A DNA stretch of 64,000 nt from Desulfuromonadaceae bacterium (GTDB taxonomy: Bacteria; Desulfobacterota; Desulfuromonadia; Desulfuromonadales; JAHYIW01), in NCBI GenBank assembly GCA_019429445.1, contig JAHYIW010000013.1:1-64000 (forward strand), read 5' to 3'. This document shows, piece after piece, positions 55,376 to 64,000 of the stretch. The notes beneath the pieces were generated by a model. The model saw nothing but the letters and a program-made list of their open reading frames with translations. It did not search any database and was not told the DNA's origin. Position numbers and translations under genes: made by a program. The number at the start of each line of letters is the position of its first letter. The stretch's first letter is position 1.

Positions 55376-56608
55376 ATGAGAAGAGTCGTAGTTACTGGTC
55401 TTGGCGCTGTTTCTGCTCTTGGAACCGGCGTAGAAAAGAACTGGCAGGCATTGATGGATGGTCGCTCCGGTATTGGTACGATTAGCCATTTTGATGCGTC
55501 GGACTTGCCAACGTGCATCGCGGGTGAGGCCAATGATTTCAATGTCGAAGATTACATCGAAAAAAAAGAAATCAAAAAAATGGATCGGTTTATCCATTTT
55601 GCATTGGCTGCCAGTGAAATGGCCTTGCAGGATTCCGGATATGTGATCACCGATGATAACGCAGAACGAGTCGGTGTGCTGGTTGGCGCCGGTCTCGGCG
55701 GGCTGCCGGCGATCGAGCAGTATCACACAGCTTTGACCGAACGCGGCTATAAAAAAGTTTCCCCTTTCTTTATCCCGATGGTCATTATCAATCTTGCTCC
55801 GGGAATGATTTCAATCCGTTTTGGTGCCAAGGGGCCGAATCTTTCGTCGGTATCGGCCTGTGCGACCGGTACCCATTCGATTGGCGATGCCTACCACATG
55901 ATTAAACGTGGTGATGTTGACATGATGTTTGCCGGTGGAACCGAGGCGACGATTACGCCCCTGGGCATTGTCGGATTCAGTGTCATGAAGGCATTGTCTT
56001 CACGTAATGATGATCCGACTGCCGCCAGTCGTCCCTTTGATCGTGATCGTGATGGCTTTGTTATGTCGGAAGGTGCCGGGATCCTGATCCTTGAAGAATA
56101 TACATCGGCCAAGGCCCGTGGCGCAAAAATTTACGGTGAAATTTGTGGCTACGGACTGAGCTCTGATGCCTATCATTTGACGACCCCCGCACCGAATGGA
56201 GAAGGGGCGGCACGCTGTATGAAGATGGCTCTCAAGGGGGCTGGCATTGCCCCGCAGGATGTTGATTACATCAATGCACACGGAACATCGACGTCATTTA
56301 ACGATCTCTATGAAACGATGGCGATCAAGACGGTGCTGGGAGATCATGCGCGCAAGGTCATGATCAGTTCGACCAAGAGTATGACCGGACACGCCCTTGG
56401 CGCGGCCGGGGGGCTCGAAGCGGTTTACTCATTAATGGCTATCGATCGGGGTGCCGTTCCGCCGACGATCAATCTCGACAATCCTTCGCCTGAGTGTGAT
56501 CTTGACTATGTGCCAAAAACCGCCCGGCAGGTAGCGGTTAAAGTGGCGATGTCCAACTCTCTTGGTTTTGGCGGGACCAATGCCACGCTGGTTTTCCGGA
56601 AGGTTTAA
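55376..56608 (+). CDS. fabF: 3-oxoacyl-ACP synthase II
   Basis: Elongating condensing enzyme. The 410 residues start [17 protein letters not shown]. The active Cys is in [19 protein letters not shown] near 163, the first His in [13 protein letters not shown] near 303, the Lys in [17 protein letters not shown] with the second His near 340, and [14 protein letters not shown] ends the protein. With no fabH in this cluster, an initiating synthase must be encoded elsewhere. rpiB follows two bases after its stop. Confidence 0.97.
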   Translation: MRRVVVTGLGAVSALGTGVEKNWQALMDGRSGIGTISHFDASDLPTCIAGEANDFNVEDYIEKKEIKKMDRFIHFALAASEMALQDSGYVITDDNAERVGVLVGAGLGGLPAIEQYHTALTERGYKKVSPFFIPMVIINLAPGMISIRFGAKGPNLSSVSACATGTHSIGDAYHMIKRGDVDMMFAGGTEATITPLGIVGFSVMKALSSRNDDPTAASRPFDRDRDGFVMSEGAGILILEEYTSAKARGAKIYGEICGYGLSSDAYHLTTPAPNGEGAARCMKMALKGAGIAPQDVDYINAHGTSTSFNDLYETMAIKTVLGDHARKVMISSTKSMTGHALGAAGGLEAVYSLMAIDRGAVPPTINLDNPSPECDLDYVPKTARQVAVKVAMSNSLGFGGTNATLVFRKV

Positions 56609-56610
56609 TT

Positions 56611-57066
56611 ATGCTGGTTATTGGTAGTGATCACGGTGGGCTGGAACTTAAAGAGGTTGTCAAGGAGTTTCTTGTAGAGCGCCAGATTGTTTTTACTGAT
56701 CTCGGCACAGACAATAATGCCTCGGTAGATTACCCCGACTTTGGCGAACGAGTTGCTCGCGCAGTTGCGACCGGCAAGGCGCAACAGGGGATTCTGATCT
56801 GTGGCACCGGGATCGGTATGTCGATTGTTGCTAACAAGTTTCCCGGGGTGCGCGCCGCGCTGGTACATGACCCTTTTACGGCACAAATGGCGAAAGAGCA
56901 CAATAACGCCAACATCATTGTTCTGGGGGGAAGAGTTCTTCAGCCAGAGGCCGCACGTGCAATTTTAGCGACCTGGCTCGATACCGATTTTGCCGGGGAT
57001 CGTCATCAGCGTCGCCTCGATAAAATCGCGCGTATCGAGAACGAAATCTGCTCAGGAAAGTTTTAG
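56611..57066 (+). CDS. rpiB: Ribose-5-phosphate isomerase B
   Basis: Interconverts ribose 5-phosphate and ribulose 5-phosphate. The 151 residues show [51 protein letters not shown] with the catalytic Cys, [35 protein letters not shown]. It also feeds the ribulose 5-phosphate pool used by RibBA and KdsD. A terminator lies 12 bp after the stop. Confidence 0.96.
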   Translation: MLVIGSDHGGLELKEVVKEFLVERQIVFTDLGTDNNASVDYPDFGERVARAVATGKAQQGILICGTGIGMSIVANKFPGVRAALVHDPFTAQMAKEHNNANIIVLGGRVLQPEAARAILATWLDTDFAGDRHQRRLDKIARIENEICSGKF

Positions 57067-57077
57067 TAAATCTCCAT

Positions 57078-57110
57078 CTTGGGCAGGCAAAAGCCTGCCC
57101 AAGTTATTTT
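57078..57110 (+). terminator. Terminator after rpiB
   Basis: CTTGGGCAGGC and GCCTGCCCAAG (57078-57088, 57093-57103) form a perfect 11-bp stem with an AAAA loop followed by TTATTTT. Confidence 0.85.
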
Positions 57111-57137
57111 ATCGTTCATCATCTGGAGGCAACTTCA

Positions 57138-58391
57138 ATGGCCGCAGACCTTGGTCTTTTTGATCCCGAGATCGCGAATGCGATTCAACAAGAAACCAGA
57201 CGCCAGGAATATAGCCTGGAATTTATCGCGTCGGAAAACTTTGTCAGCGAGAATGTGCTTGCAGCACAAGGTTCGGTGCTGACCAACAAATACGCCGAGG
57301 GATATCCGGGCAAGCGTTACTATGGGGGATGTGAATTTGTCGATGTTGCCGAACAACTGGCCATCGACCGCGCCAAGGAAATTTTCGGGGCCGAACATGT
57401 TAACGTCCAGCCCCACTCCGGGTCGCAGGCCAATATGGCCGTTTACTTTACTGTGTGTGAACCGGGTGATACGGTGCTGGGGATGAACCTTGCTCATGGC
57501 GGGCATCTGACCCACGGATCGCCGGTCAACTTCTCCGGAAAACTGTTCAATATCGTTGCCTATGGGGTTGATAAAGAAACCGGATTTATCGATTACGATG
57601 AAGTGGAGCAGCTGGCGCTGGAGCACAAACCGAAGTTGATCGTGGTCGGCGCCAGTGCTTATCCTCGCGAGATTGATTTTCCGGCATTTCGACGGATTGC
57701 TGACAGATGCGGTGCCCTGGTGATGGTCGATATGGCTCACATCGCCGGACTGGTCGCCGCCGGGGTTCACCCCAATCCGGTCCCTTATGCAGAGTTCGTG
57801 ACCACAACAACGCATAAAACCTTGCGTGGTCCGCGTGGCGGGATGATCCTTTGTCGTGAGGAATATGCTAAAAAACTCAACAGTAATATCTTCCCCGGTA
57901 TTCAGGGCGGACCATTGATGCACGTTATTGCTGCCAAGGCGGTGGCTTTCAAGGAGGTTTTGTCACCAGAGTTCAAGGTTTATGCCCGGCAGGTCGTCAA
58001 TAATGCCCAGGCATTGGCTGACGGGCTCACCAGACGTGGCTTCAACCTTGTCTCCGGTGGTACGGATAATCATTTGCTGCTGGTTGACTTGAGCGGTACT
58101 GAACTAACCGGCAAAGTTGCTGAAGAGACACTGGAGAAAGCCGGGATTACCGTCAACAAGAATGCGGTGCCATTTGATACCCGGTCGCCGTTTGTGACCA
58201 GTGGTTTTCGCATCGGGACCCCCGCAACCACCACCCGGGGACTGAAAGAGGCGGAGATGGAGCAGGTTGCGGGATGGATTGACCGGGCTCTTGCTCATGT
58301 CGAGGATAGCGCTGAACTGGAAAAAATTCATAAGGAAATCCGCGCGCTGTGCCAGCGTTTTCCTCTTTATGCCCATCGTTTGAAAGAATGA
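57138..58391 (+). CDS. glyA: Serine hydroxymethyltransferase
   Basis: PLP enzyme converting serine and tetrahydrofolate to glycine and methylene-tetrahydrofolate. The 417 residues have [69 protein letters not shown], and the PLP lysine in [13 protein letters not shown] near residue 228. GGAGG lies before the ATG. Its stop overlaps the deaminase start as ATGA. No glycine riboswitch was recognised upstream. Confidence 0.97.
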   Translation: MAADLGLFDPEIANAIQQETRRQEYSLEFIASENFVSENVLAAQGSVLTNKYAEGYPGKRYYGGCEFVDVAEQLAIDRAKEIFGAEHVNVQPHSGSQANMAVYFTVCEPGDTVLGMNLAHGGHLTHGSPVNFSGKLFNIVAYGVDKETGFIDYDEVEQLALEHKPKLIVVGASAYPREIDFPAFRRIADRCGALVMVDMAHIAGLVAAGVHPNPVPYAEFVTTTTHKTLRGPRGGMILCREEYAKKLNSNIFPGIQGGPLMHVIAAKAVAFKEVLSPEFKVYARQVVNNAQALADGLTRRGFNLVSGGTDNHLLLVDLSGTELTGKVAEETLEKAGITVNKNAVPFDTRSPFVTSGFRIGTPATTTRGLKEAEMEQVAGWIDRALAHVEDSAELEKIHKEIRALCQRFPLYAHRLKE

Positions 58392-58864
58392 TGCACGAGC
58401 GACCGTCCTGGGACGAATATTTTATTGATATCTCACGGCTGGTGGCGCGTCGTTCCACCTGTTTGCGGCGTCGGGTCGGCGCCGTGCTGGTCAAGGACCG
58501 CAATATCCTTGCCACCGGTTATAATGGCACCCCTTCCGGGATCACCCATTGTTCCGTGGTCGGTTGTCTGCGTGATCAGCTGAATGTCCCCTCGGGCGAG
58601 CGACACGAACTTTGTCGTGGCTTGCATGCGGAGCAGAATGCGATTATTCAGGCAGCCAAGCATGGTGCCAATATCAGTGGTGCGAGTCTCTATTGCACAA
58701 ACTCCCCCTGTATTATCTGCGCCAAAATGCTGATCAACGCGGGCGTTAAACGGATTTTTTATCTTGACGGGTACCCGGATCAGCTTGCTGCAGAAATGTT
58801 GATTGAAGCCGGGGTCCGTGTTGAACAGTGTATAAAAGATTCCGCTGACGGTGGAGAAATCTGA
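58388..58864 (+). CDS. Deoxycytidylate (dCMP) deaminase-type protein, ComEB-like
   Basis: A zinc deaminase of 158 residues: [33 protein letters not shown], then the active-site [12 protein letters not shown] near residue 80 and [19 protein letters not shown] near 105 with the zinc cysteines. CxxxxC pairs earlier (HCSVVGC) are typical of the dCMP deaminase/ComEB family. It would convert dCMP to dUMP, next to GlyA which makes the methylene-tetrahydrofolate used for dTMP. Its last base is the first base of nrdR. Confidence 0.9.
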   Translation: MMHERPSWDEYFIDISRLVARRSTCLRRRVGAVLVKDRNILATGYNGTPSGITHCSVVGCLRDQLNVPSGERHELCRGLHAEQNAIIQAAKHGANISGASLYCTNSPCIICAKMLINAGVKRIFYLDGYPDQLAAEMLIEAGVRVEQCIKDSADGGEI

Positions 58865-59328
58865 TGAAATGCCCGTTTTGTTCAAATCTTGATACCCGGG
58901 TTGTCGATTCACGTTTAGGCAAGGAAGGGAATAATATCCGCCGCCGCCGTGAATGTATCGCTTGTGAAAAACGTTTCACAACCTATGAACGTATCGAAGA
59001 GACGTTGCCGTTGGTGGTCAAAAAAGACGGACGCCGTGAGGTGTTTGACCGTTTTAAAATTATCAGTGGCATGCAACGTGCCTGTGAAAAACGACCAGTT
59101 TCGATTGCTACTATCGAAAAGGCCGTCGATCGACTTGAGTTTTTATTGCAGGAGATGGGCGAAAAAGAGGTTGCTTCTACGCGGATCGGCGAAGCTGTTA
59201 TGGCGGCTTTGCACGACATCGACGAAGTCGCTTACGTCCGTTTTGCTTCAGTTTATCGTCAGTTCAAGGATATTAACGAATTCATGTCTGAATTGACGGA
59301 GATTCTGTCGCGAGGAGGTCAGGCGTAA
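58864..59328 (+). CDS. nrdR: Transcriptional repressor NrdR
   Basis: ATP/dATP-sensing repressor of ribonucleotide reductase genes. The 154 residues contain an N-terminal zinc ribbon ([17 protein letters not shown] and [18 protein letters not shown]) and the ATP-cone domain ([32 protein letters not shown]). The target reductase genes are not in the window. The grouping with dCMP deaminase and rib genes is the usual one. Confidence 0.97.
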   Translation: MKCPFCSNLDTRVVDSRLGKEGNNIRRRRECIACEKRFTTYERIEETLPLVVKKDGRREVFDRFKIISGMQRACEKRPVSIATIEKAVDRLEFLLQEMGEKEVASTRIGEAVMAALHDIDEVAYVRFASVYRQFKDINEFMSELTEILSRGGQA

Positions 59329-59350
59329 TTTTACCGAAGCGATTGCTCTG

Positions 59351-60457
59351 ATGACGTCGGATACGAAATATATGCGTGAAGCATTGCGCCAGGCGCGACG
59401 CGGTATCGGGCGAACAACGCCGAATCCGCCGGTCGGCGCGGTGCTGGTGCGTGACGACAAAGTTATTGGGCGTGGATTTCATCCTCGCGCCGGTGAAGCA
59501 CATGCCGAAATTTTTGCGCTACGTGATGCGGGGTACGAAGCGTGCGGGGCGACGCTCTATGTTACCCTTGAGCCCTGCTCGCATCAGGGGCGCACCGGCC
59601 CCTGTGCCGATGCGTTGATTGCCGCAGGCGTCAGCCGCGTACTGATTGGTTGTCAGGATCCGAACCCCCGCGTCGCCGGACGCGGAATTGATCGGTTACG
59701 TGCGGCGGGGATTGAAGTCGAAACAGGTATTTTAGCCGATGAGTGCCGTCGTTTGCTGCTTTCCTTTGCCAAACTGGTGACCACAGGTTCGCCCTACGTT
59801 ATTGTCAAGTCAGCGCTCACCCTTGATGGCAAGATAGCCACCAGCAGCGGCGATTCACGCTGGGTATCGAACGCGAAAAGCCGCCTTTTTGTCCATCGTT
59901 TACGCGATCAGTGTGACGCAATCATGGTCGGCAGCGGTACGGTGTTACACGACAACCCGCTCCTCAATGTACGTGGCATTCGTGGTGGGCGCGATCCGCT
60001 GCGGGTCATCGTTGATTCGCGACTGCGGACACCCGCCGATGCGCTGGTAATTTCGCAAAACTCGACCGCCGGGGTGCTGATCGCCACAACCAGCGCTGCA
60101 CCCGTTGATAAGGTGCGACAGCTGAAGGCACTGGGAGTAGACGTGGCGATTTTGACGGCGTGTCAGGGACGGGTTGATCTTCCAGCGCTGTTGTGCTTGC
60201 TCGGTCAACGAGGGGTGATGAGTCTGCTGGTAGAGGGGGGGCGGACACTTAATTCGGCGTTGCTGGCGGAAAATCTGATTGACCGCCTGCTGCTATTTAT
60301 CGCTCCCAAAATTATCGGCGGCGACGGCCCTGGACTTTTCGCCGGAGCGGGCAAGGAATTGATGGCCGACGCGATTGCATTACGTCATGTACGTACCCGG
60401 CGATTTGGCACAGATATTCTGGTTGATGGAGAGTTGACGTCATGTTTACCGGACTGA
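59351..60457 (+). CDS. ribD: Bifunctional riboflavin biosynthesis protein RibD
   Basis: Deaminates and reduces the pyrimidine intermediate of riboflavin synthesis. The 368 residues have an N-terminal deaminase (NPPVGAVLVRD, HAEIFALRDAG near residue 50, LEPCSHQGRTGPCADAL near 76) and a C-terminal reductase. In the latter, VIVKSALTLDGKIATSSGDSRWVS lies near 152, with GSGTVLHDNPLLNVR and LLVEGGRTLNSALL. It overlaps ribE by 16 bp. No FMN riboswitch is seen ahead of it; the genes appear to be read from upstream. Confidence 0.96.
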   Translation: MTSDTKYMREALRQARRGIGRTTPNPPVGAVLVRDDKVIGRGFHPRAGEAHAEIFALRDAGYEACGATLYVTLEPCSHQGRTGPCADALIAAGVSRVLIGCQDPNPRVAGRGIDRLRAAGIEVETGILADECRRLLLSFAKLVTTGSPYVIVKSALTLDGKIATSSGDSRWVSNAKSRLFVHRLRDQCDAIMVGSGTVLHDNPLLNVRGIRGGRDPLRVIVDSRLRTPADALVISQNSTAGVLIATTSAAPVDKVRQLKALGVDVAILTACQGRVDLPALLCLLGQRGVMSLLVEGGRTLNSALLAENLIDRLLLFIAPKIIGGDGPGLFAGAGKELMADAIALRHVRTRRFGTDILVDGELTSCLPD

Positions 60458-61086
60458 TCGAAGATCTTGGCAGTGCTGTTGAGTGGCGTAAAGGGGCGCA
60501 GCGGTTACAGCTGGTTGTTGCCACCGCACTGCCGATGACGTCATTTCAACGTGGCGAAAGTATCGCTGTTAACGGTGTATGTTTGACCGTTGTTGAGTTT
60601 GCAGGGGGACGTTTCGTTGCCGATGTTTCGCCTGAAACCTTGCAGAGAACTACACTGGAGCAGTTGCGTCCGGGGCAACCAGTTAATCTCGAGCGGGCAC
60701 TGCAACTGTCGTCACGTCTCGGAGGACACCTGGTGTCCGGTCATGTCGATGGTCTGGCAACCGTTGTCCGCCGTGAGGAGCGCGCCAACGCGGTGCTCTT
60801 TGCTTTTCATTTTTCAGCAGAGTTGAACCGGCTGGTGGTGGAAAAAGGATCGATCACCATTGATGGCATCAGTCTGACGGTCAATAGTGTCGGGGAAAGC
60901 GACTTTACGGTCATGATTATCCCCCACACGCTCGCGTTGACCACACTGCGTGAACGCCGGGTCGGTGATGCCGTGAATATTGAGACCGACCTGATCGGAA
61001 AATATGTTGCGCGTTTGTTGGGGAAAGATGCTACCGTTCGTAACAGCGTCGATCTCGATTTTCTCGCGCGACATGGTTTTGTATAA
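60442..61086 (+). CDS. ribE: Riboflavin synthase alpha chain
   Basis: Dismutates two 6,7-dimethyl-8-ribityllumazine molecules to riboflavin. The 214 residues are two lumazine-binding repeats: MFTGLIEDLGSAVEW with GESIAVNGVCLTVVEF and ETLQRTTLEQL, then GHLVSGHVDGLATV with GSITIDGISLTVNSV and PHTLALTTL. Normal length, ribBA follows. Confidence 0.96.
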   Translation: MFTGLIEDLGSAVEWRKGAQRLQLVVATALPMTSFQRGESIAVNGVCLTVVEFAGGRFVADVSPETLQRTTLEQLRPGQPVNLERALQLSSRLGGHLVSGHVDGLATVVRREERANAVLFAFHFSAELNRLVVEKGSITIDGISLTVNSVGESDFTVMIIPHTLALTTLRERRVGDAVNIETDLIGKYVARLLGKDATVRNSVDLDFLARHGFV

Positions 61087-61131
61087 TTGTTGTACGACGT
61101 ATTTTATGCTAACGGCGAAAGGTTGTCTGTA

Positions 61132-62337
61132 ATGCCCATAAAAAGTATTGAAGCAGCAGTCGAAGACATTCGCCATGGAAAGATGGTGATCCTGGTCGAT
61201 GATGAGGATCGGGAAAATGAGGGTGACCTGGTGATGGCTGCAGAGATGGTTACTCCCGAAGCAATCGCTTTTATGGCGCGCGAGGGGTGCGGCCTGATCT
61301 GTCTGTCAATGACTGAAGACCGTGCGGATCATTTGGCCCTGCCGATGATGGTAAGGGACAATACCTCGTCGTTTGGTACGGCTTTCACCGTTTCCATCGA
61401 GGCCAAACGTGGTGTCACCACCGGTATCTCCGCCGCTGATCGAGCACAGACGATCAAGGTTGCCGTTGACGACGCATCAACCGCCGAGGATCTTGCACGC
61501 CCCGGCCATGTTTTTCCGCTGCGGGCAAAGAAGGGCGGGGTGCTGGTGCGGACCGGACAGACTGAGGGGTCGGTTGATCTGGCGCGACTGGCGGGGCTTA
61601 AACCGGCCGGGGTTATCTGCGAAATCATGAATGTAGATGGCACCATGGCACGGATGCCGCAATTGAAGGTTTTTGCTGCAAAGCATGGACTCAAAATTGT
61701 CAGCGTCGCCGATCTGGTTGCCTACCGGATGCGTACCGAACTGCTGGTGAGGCGCGCCGCTGAAACGACCCTGCCGACGCTGTTTGGTGGTGATTTTCAC
61801 GCCATTATTTATGAGAACGATGTCGATCATGCCAACCATATTGCTTTGATCAAAGGTCAGATTGATCCTGAACACCCCGTTCTGGTGCGGGTACATTCCG
61901 AATGCCTGACCGGAGATGTTTTTGGTTCCATGCGCTGTGATTGCGGCGATCAGCTGCATGCCGCGATGGCGCAGATTGATGAGGCCGGGGCGGGTGTAGT
62001 TCTGTATATGCGTCAGGAAGGGCGCGGCATCGGTTTAATCAATAAAATCAGAGCGTACGCGTTGCAGGATCATGGCCATGATACAGTCGAGGCCAATGAA
62101 AAACTTGGATTCAAGGCAGATTTGCGCGATTATGGTGTTGGTGCGCAAATTTTGAACGACCTCGGTGTGCGCAAGTTACGTCTGATGACCAATAACCCGA
62201 AAAAAATTGTTGGTCTCGAAGGCTACGGGCTTGAAATTGTTGAGCGGGTTTCGATCGAAATTGCCGCAAACAAAAATAATCGTAACTATCTTGAGACAAA
62301 AAAAGCGAAAATGGGACATATGTTCGAAAACCTGTGA
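61132..62337 (+). CDS. ribBA: Bifunctional 3,4-dihydroxy-2-butanone-4-phosphate synthase / GTP cyclohydrolase II
   Basis: Supplies both branches of riboflavin synthesis. The 401 residues have the RibB domain first ([24 protein letters not shown] near 20, [31 protein letters not shown]) and the RibA domain from about 205. The latter has the zinc motif [21 protein letters not shown] near 255, [20 protein letters not shown] and [20 protein letters not shown] start at ATG 61132, not at the upstream codons of the open frame. Confidence 0.96.
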   Translation: MPIKSIEAAVEDIRHGKMVILVDDEDRENEGDLVMAAEMVTPEAIAFMAREGCGLICLSMTEDRADHLALPMMVRDNTSSFGTAFTVSIEAKRGVTTGISAADRAQTIKVAVDDASTAEDLARPGHVFPLRAKKGGVLVRTGQTEGSVDLARLAGLKPAGVICEIMNVDGTMARMPQLKVFAAKHGLKIVSVADLVAYRMRTELLVRRAAETTLPTLFGGDFHAIIYENDVDHANHIALIKGQIDPEHPVLVRVHSECLTGDVFGSMRCDCGDQLHAAMAQIDEAGAGVVLYMRQEGRGIGLINKIRAYALQDHGHDTVEANEKLGFKADLRDYGVGAQILNDLGVRKLRLMTNNPKKIVGLEGYGLEIVERVSIEIAANKNNRNYLETKKAKMGHMFENL

Positions 62338-62361
62338 TGTGGTTTAGCAAGGGAGACTCCT

Positions 62362-62829
62362 ATGCATAAAATAATTGAAGGACAGTTTAACGCCAGTGGC
62401 AAGAAATTTGGGATCATTGTCAGTCGTTTCAACGGATTTATCGCCGAGCGTCTGGTCGAAGGGGCAATTGACGCTCTGGTTCGTCATGGTGCGGATGGCA
62501 CGACGATCGAAATTGTCAGGGTTCCGGGAGCATATGAATTACCGCTGGTGTCCAAGAAGATGGCCGCGACCGGTCGGTTCGATGCCCTGATTTGTCTTGG
62601 TGCGGTGATCCGCGGTGCCACCCCGCATTTCGATTACGTCAGTGCCGAGGTCTCCAAAGGGATCGCCGCAGTCAGCCTCGATGCCGGACTGCCGGTTTCG
62701 TTCGGGGTGTTGACCACCGACAATATCGAGCAGGCAATCGAACGCGCCGGTGCCAAAGCCGGAAATAAAGGCTTCGACGCCGCACTCGCTGCCATTGAGA
62801 TGGTTGATCTGCTTGGGCGCATTGACTGA
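62362..62829 (+). CDS. ribH: 6,7-dimethyl-8-ribityllumazine synthase
   Basis: The 155 residues form the lumazine synthase fold: [70 protein letters not shown] with the catalytic His, and [20 protein letters not shown]. It ends the rib genes ribD-E-BA-H. Its stop shares a base with the nusB start. Confidence 0.97.
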   Translation: MHKIIEGQFNASGKKFGIIVSRFNGFIAERLVEGAIDALVRHGADGTTIEIVRVPGAYELPLVSKKMAATGRFDALICLGAVIRGATPHFDYVSAEVSKGIAAVSLDAGLPVSFGVLTTDNIEQAIERAGAKAGNKGFDAALAAIEMVDLLGRID

Positions 62830-63293
62830 TGTCCCAGGGCGTGCGACGTTACGGTCGCGAACTGGCACTCAAGGTTCTCTTCGGTTTACATGATCTGGTC
62901 ATCACCCCGGAACAGGCGTTGGCGGACTTCTGGCGCAGTTTCCGTTTTGACAACGATGTACTTGGTGAAGCGGTGGACAGCTTCGACGAGGAAATTTCTG
63001 GTGATGTCCGTGATTTTGCCGAGCAGCTGGTGCGCGGAGTGGTTGAACATCTGGAGAAGATTGACGCAACGATTGAGCTGGCGGCGTCGAACTGGACTTT
63101 GCAGCGGATGGCGCGGGTCGATCTGGCGCTGTTGCGTCTGGGAACCTATGAGCTGCTCTATTGTGATGACATTCCGGTCAGTGTGTCGATCAATGAGGCG
63201 ATCGAAATTGGCAAGCGCTTCGGCACCAAGGAAACTCCCGGCTTCGTTAACGGCATTCTCGACAAGATTTCCAAGGGTCGCCCAAAACCATGA
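62829..63293 (+). CDS. nusB: Transcription antitermination factor NusB
   Basis: A 154-residue all-helical RNA-binding protein used in rRNA antitermination with NusE. RRYGRELALKVLFGLHDL at the start, LASNWTLQRMARVDLALLRLGTYELLYCDDIPVSVSINEAIEIGKRFGTKETPGFVNGILDKI is the family signature. Coupling to ribH is widespread in bacteria. Confidence 0.96.
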   Translation: MSQGVRRYGRELALKVLFGLHDLVITPEQALADFWRSFRFDNDVLGEAVDSFDEEISGDVRDFAEQLVRGVVEHLEKIDATIELAASNWTLQRMARVDLALLRLGTYELLYCDDIPVSVSINEAIEIGKRFGTKETPGFVNGILDKISKGRPKP

Positions 63294-63316
63294 CACATGC
63301 AGTGAAGGGTCGTGTA

Positions 63317-64000
63317 ATGAAACAGATTAAAGCAGGACTTATCGGCTTCGGAACCATTGGTGCCGGAGTGGTCAAAGTTTTTCAACACAACGGGCCAGTT
63401 ATCGCCGACCGGCTCGGGGCACAACTTGAACTGGTTAAAATCGCTGATCTTGATATTACGACAAAGCGCGGTGTAAGCGTAGCGCCGGGGCTGTTGACGA
63501 CCGATGTCGAGGAAATCCTTGCCAACCCCGAAATTGATATAGTGATCGAGCTGATCGGTGGTTATGAACCGGCGCGGACCTTTGTCCTCAAGGCTATTGC
63601 CAACGGCAAGCATGTGGTCACCGCCAATAAGGCATTGCTGGCGGTACACGGTGATGAAATTTTTGCCGCCGCGTCCAAACAGGGGGTCGATGTTTATTTT
63701 GAGGCAGCCGTTGCCGGGGGGATTCCAATCATCTCATCGATCAAGGAAAATCTCTGTGCTAACCAGTTCAGCAGTGTGCTCGGTATTCTTAACGGCACCT
63801 GTAACTACATTCTGACGCGCATGACTCAGGCTGGCGACGATTTTGCGGATGTGCTCAAAGCTGCGCAAGATCTTGGTTATGCCGAAGCTGATCCGACTTT
63901 TGATGTGGAGGGGATTGACGCTGCGCACAAGCTGGCGATTCTACTCTCTATCTGTTTCGGCACCAGAGTGAACTTTGCTGATATTTCCACTGAAGGGATC
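63317..64000 (+). CDS. hom: Homoserine dehydrogenase (5' part, cut by window edge)
   Basis: The first 228 codons of an aspartate-pathway enzyme reducing aspartate semialdehyde to homoserine. KQIKAGLIGFGTIGAGVVKVF is the NAD(P)-binding motif. VIELIGGYEPARTFVLKAIANGKHVVTANKALLAVHGDEIF, then YFEAAVAGGIPIISSIKENLCAN and ILNGTCNYILTRM are homoserine dehydrogenase signatures, followed by DLGYAEADPTFDVEGIDAAHKLAIL. I chose ATG 63317, with AAGGG eight bases ahead; ATG 63290 overlapping the nusB stop is also in frame. The rest of the catalytic and any ACT domain lie beyond the window. Confidence 0.93.
   Translation, partial: MKQIKAGLIGFGTIGAGVVKVFQHNGPVIADRLGAQLELVKIADLDITTKRGVSVAPGLLTTDVEEILANPEIDIVIELIGGYEPARTFVLKAIANGKHVVTANKALLAVHGDEIFAAASKQGVDVYFEAAVAGGIPIISSIKENLCANQFSSVLGILNGTCNYILTRMTQAGDDFADVLKAAQDLGYAEADPTFDVEGIDAAHKLAILLSICFGTRVNFADISTEGI

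Noticed and set aside
57135-57923. 262-codon open frame on the - strand
   Set aside because: Antisense to glyA and without motifs.
59329-59350. FMN riboswitch before ribD
   Set aside because: Only 22 bp separate nrdR from ribD, too little for the element, and none is visible upstream of the run.

Overview
The window reads as chromosome of a Gram-negative deltaproteobacterium of the Desulfuromonadales type (Geobacter/Pelobacter/Desulfuromonas relatives). This is inferred from gene order, not from a database search. The supporting blocks are the run kdsB-pyrG-kdsA-kdsD-kdsC-lptC-lptA-lptB-rpoN-hpf-ptsN-hprK-rapZ-mannose-type PTS-ptsH-ptsI-metK, and the run yceD-rpmF-plsX-fabD-fabG-acpP-fabF-rpiB-glyA-dCMP deaminase-nrdR-ribD-ribE-ribBA-ribH-nusB-hom. 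Almost all genes lie on the + strand. The exceptions are a class I fumarase, a small exported protein and mazG.

Positions 1-14,000 form a scrambled surface-polysaccharide region. It opens with the tail of an IS630-type transposase and an intact polyprenyl-phosphate sugar-1-phosphate transferase. Next comes a graveyard of addiction-module pieces: a truncated DUF4160 gene, a frameshifted HepT tail, an N-truncated second sugar transferase, an apparently intact MazF/PemK pair, an AAA/DUF4143 ATPase and a broken MntA/HepT pair. Then follow a polysaccharide deacetylase, an ELM1-like protein, a GT4, a frameshifted GT2, an AT-rich putative sialyl/polysialyltransferase-like gene, a pyruvyltransferase-family gene, a truncated IS701-type transposase behind two mutually exclusive RNA hairpins, a CgeB-type glycosyltransferase fragment and a nucleotide-sugar epimerase.

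Positions 15,000-32,000 are core genome. They hold CMP-Kdo synthesis, CTP synthase, the Lpt export proteins, sigma-54, and a complete phosphotransfer chain: EI, HPr with both the catalytic His and the regulatory Ser, HPr kinase, EIIA-Ntr and a four-gene mannose-family permease, with RapZ beside them. S-adenosylmethionine synthetase closes this part. Positions 32,000-45,000 carry fumarase, threonine deaminase, an SseB-domain protein and a tightly overlapping run rimI-pyrK-pyrD-vanZ-addB-addA (acetylation, pyrimidine synthesis and a RecBCD-like nuclease/helicase). Positions 45,000-51,000 carry tRNA-Cys, a TRAP transporter with its TatT lipoprotein, an HD-domain protein and MazG. Positions 51,300-64,000 hold the fatty acid, one-carbon and riboflavin run described above, ending in a homoserine dehydrogenase cut by the window edge. 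No fabH lies between plsX and fabD.

The intergenic space holds several small repeat families. One is a 162-bp element with imperfect terminal inverted repeats, present twice in the same orientation. Another is a 165-bp element with perfect 19-bp termini. There are also two copies of a GTCATCCCCGA-type palindromic repeat, a REP-like palindrome, and a 63-bp direct repeat beside the ATPase. No CRISPR array, rRNA or confident riboswitch was seen.
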